Source of the DNA: Fragilaria radians
Lineage: Eukaryota; Bacillariophyta; Fragilariophyceae; Fragilariales; Fragilariaceae
Length of the DNA stretch: 15,107 bases
Assembly (NCBI GenBank): GCA_900642245.1
Contig: CAAAJI010000028.1
Location: 1 to 15,107, forward strand
Reading direction: 5' to 3'
The notes beneath the pieces were generated by a model. It was not told the origin of the DNA. It did not search any database and saw nothing but the letters and a program-made list of their open reading frames with translations. Positions 8,961 to 15,107 of this stretch are shown piece after piece. The number at the start of each line of letters is the position of its first letter. The first letter of the stretch is position 1. Position numbers and translations under genes: made by a program.

Positions 8961-11672
8961 CAGGGATTGGCATAAGAACAATAAAATGGAATTGTTAAGT
9001 CATATCGAAAGTATTGATAAACCACTATCCAAAAACGTACATATGATTCCTAGTTTATATTTTTAAATATCGTATCCGCGTCATTGCCATTTCTCATTAC
9101 AAAAACAATCCTCATTAATCTGTCCTCAAAGTGTTTTGTGATTCAGTGATATCCTGAAAGTGGGTACTCGGTCATAGAAAAACGTTCCATGGTTGTCACT
9201 CCAAACAGGATTGTAAGCATCACTGAACCTAATAACATTCACAGCCTCTAACATTACCACATACATAGACATTGACTTAAATATCCCAATTGTTTCAGCA
9301 ATCGGTTTCAAAGACTTCAGCAAAAACTTGATGTTTGTGGAGCGGGCTATCAACTTTACCCAGGTTTTGTAGAGAAAATTGCTCATATGATACAATCTAG
9401 GCATATGTTTATCATAAAATACCAACAAGTTTCACAAAGTATTTCCACACGATGCTTCTCTATAACATTGGAGATGCTCTTCATCTGTTCCGTTGACCTC
9501 ATGAACCACGCATGCAATGATGTGAAGAAATAGACTTTGAGTTCACAATACGCTAAGTGTTAATGTATCATCACACATCTTTTGCCAATATATTGAATGT
9601 AAGGAGAGCCCAAGACAGGAAGACAATATAAGAATTTTTGTCATGATTTTGCAAATATACTGGAAATATCCGTCATGCAACATTTTACTGAGTCTGACGC
9701 ATTTTTCACTTACATTCCTTTCGTCTTCTGTCAGTATATTAATGCTAACTCTTCTTTCATAGCTTTGTGGAACTGGAAAAAGGTAATGCTACGGTCAAAT
9801 TTAGAGCTTGAGCAATATGAAGTTGTATCGAAAGACACAGTCTCACATTAGTCTACATTTATGGTATTACAATTAGTGCTTTGTGATCCGATCGGAATGC
9901 TTCTTTGTGAAAAAATGTCCTATCTGTCAAACATTTTGTAACAGAAACTTCATTCTGTGATATACCTTCTCGTGATGTTGTTGCTTAGCTTTGTTGCTCA
10001 GAGCACAATTTCTAAGTTAGTGACGCTTGTAGGTACAATGATTTTGTTAATGACCCAGATATGTTTTGCGCGTCAAAACATGTTCTCTGGGATTCAACGG
10101 TTTACCAGGATACTCAAAGTACAATTTTGAATTGCATCTACTGGTCATGGTACCTGCAACATCAGTATCGGATTTTTTTGTTTTTGTAGACAGGATTATA
10201 AACCCTTAGTAGCCTCCAGTCCCACAGCTTACATGGTGGCGAACTATTTCACTAAATCACTTCAGGGAGCTACTATCAAGTAGATGCACAATATCACTAT
10301 GAATATCAACACATCGAAAAGCAGCCACAATGTTGTGGAGGATTGCTGGAGTGTGCTTAACTTTCTGGGGGAGAAACATAGAATGTCATATGCACCAATT
10401 GGCATCATCTTTATTTTGTCACCAACGCAACATGGGTTCAGCAGCGGCAGTGGTAAAAACAGCTTTGAAATCTTGTAAGTCAACAATGACAAAGATATCT
10501 AGTTAGTGCCGTTGAAATTACAAGCGTTTATGTATCTAAATGAGAAAGTGAATTATTTTGGGTGAATTCTCGCAGCAGCACGTAGCTATAAAAATCCATT
10601 ATTTATGTTTAAGAACGCTGCAGATCCAAGCGCAATGAGATTGCTTACATAATACAACTATTGATGCATTGATCTAATTAGAGTGTAGAATGCTATGATG
10701 CATAAAGAAGTCAAAGCCTGCAATGTCACGGTGGACATCATTATTAAATCCCAACAACGCAAACTCTTTCATACTGATGCATCTATTTCCAACTGACCGG
10801 AGTCATCTCAGTCCCTTCCCTATATTCCTTTAGGAATAGCCAAGACCAACTCAAGCATTCCACAACAGAACAGGAACAGCTTTCCCTAGGTGACCAAACA
10901 GTTTGAAAAACTTCCAACAGAATTCCAGTTGATATGAGATATATGTGCAATTAGTTGGCCGTTTATTAACCTGAACTCCCAAATGCAGTACATACACTGT
11001 CCGTGACCCAGAAATCTCAGGTTGAGTACTACACAACTTAAAAAATCATACCAAGAAGTAAAAAAGAAGTAATGGAAGCACTGAGAGGATCCCCATGATG
11101 GCGAGGAAACACGGATTTATCTCAATAGCTTGTAGATGTGAAGCAATATGAAAAATTCGATTGCAATCAAGGGCTTCAGTTCTCATGATCTACAACAGTT
11201 GATAGCAATGAAAAAATGAAGAAGAAGACTGAAAGCAAATAATGGATTACCTTAGATGACGTATGTTGCGTCCCTGGCTAAAAGTACAACTTGACGTTAC
11301 TGACAAAGGCACTCAAAAATGTCAAACGAAGAGTGCAAGGAATAGTAATAGCAACAATATTGAGCAACATTATTGTTGGAACATACCACAAGACTCAACA
11401 TGAAATATTCTATGACAATCACACAGATTGTCTACATCAATGTTTGGAGACACCGTGTTTCTGAAAATCCGGTTCAACAAGTAATCAAAACTTACAGAAA
11501 GGAGGTCATGGCGTATGCTTTTTGTATGGAACAGGAATCATACCTGAAATCTGTATACAGTGATTAACGTTAAGCTTGGGAAAGCAACAATATACAGAGG
11601 CGTTTGGTGGAAAAAGGAGTTCCTTGCAGGCCTTAAAGTCTAAAATGTCAGGGGCAATGGGATTGAAATTGA

Positions 11673-12364
11673 AGCCTTAAAGCTACAGAGACTGAGAATA
11701 ATGATGCAGATGACAAGTTAGAGATGTAAACTGAAGAAATCGTTGATGCAGATAATGTAGAGAGAAGACAACTAGAAACATTCTTGAATGACAACAATAA
11801 AGGAAGTAAAGAAGCTATTTTTATTCTCAGTTCATGAGGAGTAAATCAAAACGCAATTGAGGAACAAATATCAAGCAAAAATGGTGGCAAAAGGCTAAAA
11901 TCAACAAAATGAAATCAATTTCGACTACGACTACACAAATTAAATGGCCAAATGAGTGATGCTGGTCTTTATGTCAAGTGCCAATCTATTCAAGAGCATT
12001 TCAAAGCAGGAAGTTTAAGACTGGGTTTGTACAACTGAAAGACATCACTGTGGGTATAATGGTAAAGCATTAAGCGTAGAGTTGTTTCAAACGCACAGCA
12101 TAAACATAATTCAGATGAGTGAAAAGGAGACTCCTAAGGAAAGAGATGAGTTCAAGAAGGTTTTCAAAATTATGTTCCTTGTGTTCTTCCCTGAACAGAT
12201 ATCATAAGGATAGGATTTGTAGAAGAAAGGTGTATCCAATTTGCAATTTGGAAGTACAGCAAAGTCATTACATCAAATTATCAATTATATATGATGACAA
12301 AAGTGACAGTAAGACAATTTATGTAGAAGCTAAGCTTGCTCTATGCTGCTCTAAGTATTTATAA
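11673..12364 (+). pseudogene. Possible decayed coding trace, unidentified
   Basis: One plus-strand frame has open runs of 35, 24 and 41 codons (11730-11834, 11838-11909, 11913-12035) broken by single TGA stops. A second frame is open for 62 codons (12019-12204), with a charged stretch (KETPKERDEFKKVFK) followed by a hydrophobic one (IMFLVFF), and a third continues from 12119 to 12364. The composition is purine-rich and the predicted peptides are acidic and polar. The staggered runs could be a pseudogene or dead transposon ORF with frameshifts. Stop density is only somewhat below chance for this base composition, and I recognise no family. Confidence 0.2.
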
Positions 12365-12514
12365 AAATTGTAAATTATGATCTAAAACGTTACTTTTATC
12401 TTAGATCTCTTGCGAGTCAATTGCAATGTGTTCCTTGACCACATAGTCTCTTCGGCTTACATGTTAGATTCAACACTTAACATTTAGACTTTGTGATCTT
12501 AGATGCATGACGTA

Positions 12515-12533
12515 GATTCATCAATCATGAATC
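12515..12533. repeat. Short palindromic repeat GATTCAT/ATGAATC
   Basis: A 7-bp perfect inverted repeat with a five-base loop, followed within a few bases by a further direct copy of AGATTCATG at about 12539-12547. It lies in the gene-poor region, with no gene close enough to suggest a role. It is small enough to be chance. Confidence 0.35.
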
Positions 12534-13102
12534 TTGATAGATTCATGTTTGTTACTTAGGAATCTGTAATAGTTCTTTCTACCGTATTGATATGACGGTC
12601 CTGAAAAGATGTTAAATGATCTTCTTCATTTATAAGCAATATTAAGCATCACTAAATTCATATAAGACTATGTCTTAATTGAATTTGTGGAAAGTATAGA
12701 AAGAATGGTGACCTATGTGACCTATTCTGTATATAGATGAGTAAATATAAGAATATTAATTCTACTATTTTTTACCATGTACTAACAATAACTTTGGATG
12801 TCTCCAGTATTGGTAAACACACACACATCTCTTAGCCTTAGTAACCTAGTGTAGCATTATTAGACTGTACTGCTTACAAACTATAGTGCTGGGTATTATC
12901 TTAATGAACTTAACTCAAGGTATGTCAAAGCTACTTCTAGAGAAATAGGTTTGTTTATCATCCTGCCTTTTATACATCACTAGGCTAAAGGTACCTGCAC
13001 TTTAGATTCACATCAGCATGACTCTTTTATGCATCAACTTGTTTGGTGCCTTTTAACAAATTTAGCCCTACCTACTTAAGGTGCATGTAGGATAACTAAA
13101 GT

Positions 13103-13138
13103 GATCTGTAATGACACTGTGGTCATCCAACACAGATC
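13103..13138. repeat. Two-step imperfect hairpin
   Basis: The outer arms GATCTGT and ACAGATC are perfect complements. Inside them ATGAC and GTCAT form a second stem with a six-base loop; one unpaired base on the left and five on the right separate the stems. It lies about 370 bases past the stop of the plastid-targeted gene, probably beyond its transcript, and does not resemble a tRNA or a known transposon end. Confidence 0.4.
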
Positions 13139-13505
13139 GTATGCAGAAACTATAAATATTAGCCATTTGACCCTTATTTATATTCCCTCTGCAATCAACT
13201 CTTGCTAAACATATTGACTGTGGAATTGTTCACATACTAAATGGTTTATACTTTGTCCACTGATGTTAAATGTAACTTGATAAGGCATACAATGTTGCTA
13301 TCTGAGCTGTAAGGAGGCAATTGTTACCTTGTTGTATTCAGTCGATTTTGTTAATCAAAAAGCTACAAAATTTTAATTGGCAAACAATAAGCATTTGCAT
13401 GAATGCCTTATATCTCTGAAGAATGGATGTAAGCGACAGAGATTATATTAATGGAAGTAAAAAACTTTGTAGTGTTAAAGAAAAAATGCCTCAAAACAAA
13501 CTTAG

Positions 13506-13994
13506 TCATAACTTAACTTTGAGATTAAACGCCCTTCCGTATCCCAAGTCACGAAATACAGAACAGCTGATTACTTTTCCAGTCTTTTCGTCAAGGGATG
13601 CCTTAACTTGTCCAACCATAGTACCACGACCTTCTTTCACGTCAGATTGGCCCAAGCCAAAAGGAAGTGGTACAGATGATCGACCCATCCCCGATTTTTG
13701 AAAGGATGCGTTGAATCTTACTGCAATGGTACCCTTACTCGGACTACCATAACCCAAGACAGTGGTGACTTTGACCAATTTTCCAAGCTCTGTATTAGCA
13801 TCTTTATCTTTGCGAAGCGCCGTGACAACTTTATCGATTCCTAACTTTGCATCATTTTCGGAAATTTGACCCATGAATCGGATAACGTTAGGAAAGTTGG
13901 TGATCGTATTGGCTTTACAAATGTGGTTGACTGGAACAAATGCAAACGATCCATGAGCACAAATCATAAAGAGAATAACACATATTTTGTGCAT
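13506..13994 (-). CDS. Plastid-targeted conserved-type protein of unknown function
   Basis: This gene encodes 162 residues from an ATG and appears complete without introns. Residues 1-18 are a signal peptide: a short basic start (MHK), then a hydrophobic core (ICVILFMICAHGSFA). Cleavage between Ala18 and Phe19 leaves FVP, matching the ASAFAP-type site of diatom bipartite plastid presequences, where Phe at +1 is the key residue. Residues 19-42 are basic or neutral and rich in Asn and Thr, as expected of a transit peptide. The mature part, from about residue 43, is some 120 residues with no membrane segment: a likely helix (48-62, DAKLGIDKVVTALRK), then Gly-rich, probably beta-strand segments (VTTVLGYGSPSKGTIAVRF, then a Gly/Ser/Pro loop, then GQVKASLDEKTGKVISCSV). 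I do not recognise the family, so stroma or lumen location and function are open. The cluster of polar beta segments looks like a small soluble binding or assembly protein, but that is inference. A Helitron relic begins about 390 bases upstream on the opposite strand. Confidence 0.75.
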   Translation of the reverse strand: MHKICVILFMICAHGSFAFVPVNHICKANTITNFPNVIRFMGQISENDAKLGIDKVVTALRKDKDANTELGKLVKVTTVLGYGSPSKGTIAVRFNASFQKSGMGRSSVPLPFGLGQSDVKEGRGTMVGQVKASLDEKTGKVISCSVFRDLGYGRAFNLKVKL

Positions 13995-14379
13995 CTGTAA
14001 GTTTTATTGGCGATAACGTTGTTGATGAGACGTAGGGTTGTATCCCAAATTAGAGTATCCCCTGTTCATCCGGTGCATACTTCTAAAACCGTAATAGTTA
14101 TGAATCAAGGGAGGTGACCCCTTATTCGTTACGATTATTTCGAAATGGCACATAAGAATTATTATCATACTCATCAAATGAAAAGTTATACTCGTGGAGA
14201 AATTAACTAAATAGGAAAACATTGAGTCTCCTTTACCTCAAATAATTGAATGCTTGTATTTTAGGATTCAATAAATACCACAGGTACTGATTTAGATTCA
14301 ATCAATCAAACAGTTCTCTGTCTCAAAATGATCTAGAATATTTCAAGATCAATTATCAACTTATGAATGGAATTTTTGC
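13995..14379. other. Spacer between plastid-targeted gene and Helitron relic
   Basis: This stretch should hold the promoter and leader of the minus-strand plastid gene. A 72-codon minus-strand frame at 14004-14222 has no recognisable content and lies where the leader is expected, so I do not call it a gene. The frame that becomes the Helitron core is open at 14341-14379, but its residues there do not fit the family well, so the left edge of the relic is uncertain. No TATA or CCAAT word stands out at a convincing distance. Confidence 0.5.
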
Positions 14380-15107
14380 ATGGCTGTGGTTAGAAAATTT
14401 GGAAAACCTGATTTGTTTTTAACCATGACTTGATATCCCAAATGACAAGAAATCACAAGATAGAGTTGGTATTGATACACGTGTTTTTCATGTCAAGGTG
14501 TATAAAAAGGATATTGCTTCCAAGATAATATTTGGTGCAGCAAAGGCACAAATTCATATCATTGGAATTCTAAACAGAGGTCTTCCCCATACTCATAGTT
14601 TGCTTTGGCTTGAGGTTAAGCCAAATGACGCTGCATATGATGAGCTGACATTCCTAGTGCTAAAACTCAGCTTCTACTATTTCAATCTGTTAAATCACAC
14701 ATGATGCGTGGCCAATGTGGAGATAAATCCATCATACCCATGCATGATAAATAGTCATTATTCTCACTCATATCCAAAACAGTTGACTGAAGTTTACTAT
14801 CGAAAAATCATTCACAGGCTCCAAAATCCATGAAGGGTAGTACCAAAACATGCACAACAAAATATTGTTGAGCTTAATAACAAATGGGATATTCCATACA
14901 ACCCATACTTACCTTCTAAGTATGATTGTCACATAAATATAGATACTTTTAACTCAGTCAGTTCAGTTCAGCATCTGGATAAATATATATGTATAGGGCG
15001 TGATAGAGCTATTTTGGAAGGTGGGGAATACATTGATGAACTAAAGCAATATATGGAAGGGTACAAAGCATGTTGGATTGTTTTGGGATTTGGTATTAGT
15101 CACAATT
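14380..15107 (+). pseudogene. Decayed Helitron Rep (Helitron_like_N, HUH) domain, runs off window
   Basis: Helitron transposase N-terminal motifs appear in the expected order but in changing frames. MAVVRKFGKPDLFLTMT (14380-14430) is followed by YPK with TGA stops where Cys (14431) and Trp (14443) of the usual CNPKW motif should be, and by a TAG at 14461. A second frame, from 14459, gives DRVGIDTRVF, then RGLPHTHSLLWLE; the HUH pair His-Thr-His is at 14588-14596. Near 14643 the frame changes again to ADIPSAK, then VKSHMMRGQCG, ending in TAG at about 14752. A third shift gives YPKQLTEVYYR, a TGA at 14831, then an open run of 91 codons to the edge with NNKWDIPYNPYLPSKYDCHI, a KYICIGRDRA block and an ACW motif. 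In living Helitrons this domain nicks and joins DNA for rolling-circle transposition. With at least five stops and three frame changes this copy cannot encode a working protein. The helicase part, if present, lies beyond the window. Confidence 0.88.
14588..14596 (+). other. HUH metal-binding motif of the Helitron relic
   Basis: The codons CAT ACT CAT encode His-Thr-His within RGLPHTHSLLWLE. In HUH endonucleases the two histidines bind the divalent metal needed for nicking. The motif is intact here although the frame around it is broken, so it serves as the clearest fingerprint for identifying this element. Confidence 0.85.

Larger units (their letters stand above)
8961..13422. other. 4.5 kb AT-rich region without a convincing gene
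   Basis: Open frames here are short, often lack an ATG, and match no family that I recognise. The longest, about 100 codons on the minus strand at 9126-9428, begins at a TTG and is about what chance would give in AT-rich DNA of this length. I found no tRNA, rRNA, reverse transcriptase or DDE transposase signature, long terminal repeat or satellite. There is a short CA microsatellite (12817-12827) and a few small hairpins. The plus strand is notably purine-rich from about 11,040 to 12,360, where a weak coding-like trace occurs. The likeliest content is decayed mobile DNA plus regulatory sequence of the flanking genes. Confidence 0.55.

Noticed and set aside
9126..9428. 100-codon open frame on the minus strand
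   Set aside because: It starts at TTG, has no recognisable domain, and an open run of this size is expected by chance in this much AT-rich DNA.
12817..12827. CA dinucleotide microsatellite
   Set aside because: It is only about five units long, ordinary for AT-rich intergenic DNA.
14004..14222. 72-codon minus-strand frame just upstream of the plastid-targeted gene
   Set aside because: It has a hydrophobic start but no known domain, and sits where the leader and promoter of the downstream gene should be.

Overview
The window looks like nuclear DNA from a photosynthetic stramenopile, most likely a diatom. Three points support this. One gene encodes a small protein with a signal peptide ending in an ASAFAP-type site (GSFA|FVP), the entry signal for complex red-lineage plastids. 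A second gene encodes an eIF4E with the two loop insertions I associate with protist clade 1 eIF4Es. A third is a long, intron-free URB1 gene. I cannot name the species from sequence alone.

Layout, left to right. 1-236 is the 3' flank of URB1. 237-6701 (minus) is a single-exon gene for a 2154-residue URB1/Npa1 homologue, a nucleolar scaffold of early 60S ribosome assembly. 6702-7868 is a non-coding spacer. 7869-8704 (minus) is a two-exon eIF4E gene. Its first 46 coding bases and a 221-bp intron are invisible to simple ORF calling, but splicing restores the N-terminal HPL motif and the first core tryptophan. 8705-13505 is a 4.8 kb AT-rich stretch with no convincing gene; it holds a few hairpins and a weak, possibly decayed coding trace at about 11.7-12.4 kb. 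13506-13994 (minus) is the plastid-targeted protein of unknown function. From about 14380 to the right edge (plus) lies a decayed Helitron Rep (HUH) domain with three in-frame stops in its first piece, further stops and several frame changes; it runs off the window.

All three host genes lie on the minus strand. URB1 and eIF4E both serve protein synthesis (ribosome assembly and cap recognition), but the 1.17 kb between them argues for independent transcription. Nothing here amounts to a clearly new biological system. The points most worth following are the eIF4E changes (Gly where the cap-contacting Glu103 is expected, enlarged loops, an intron carrying a strong hairpin), the uncharacterised plastid protein, and the Helitron relic close upstream of it.
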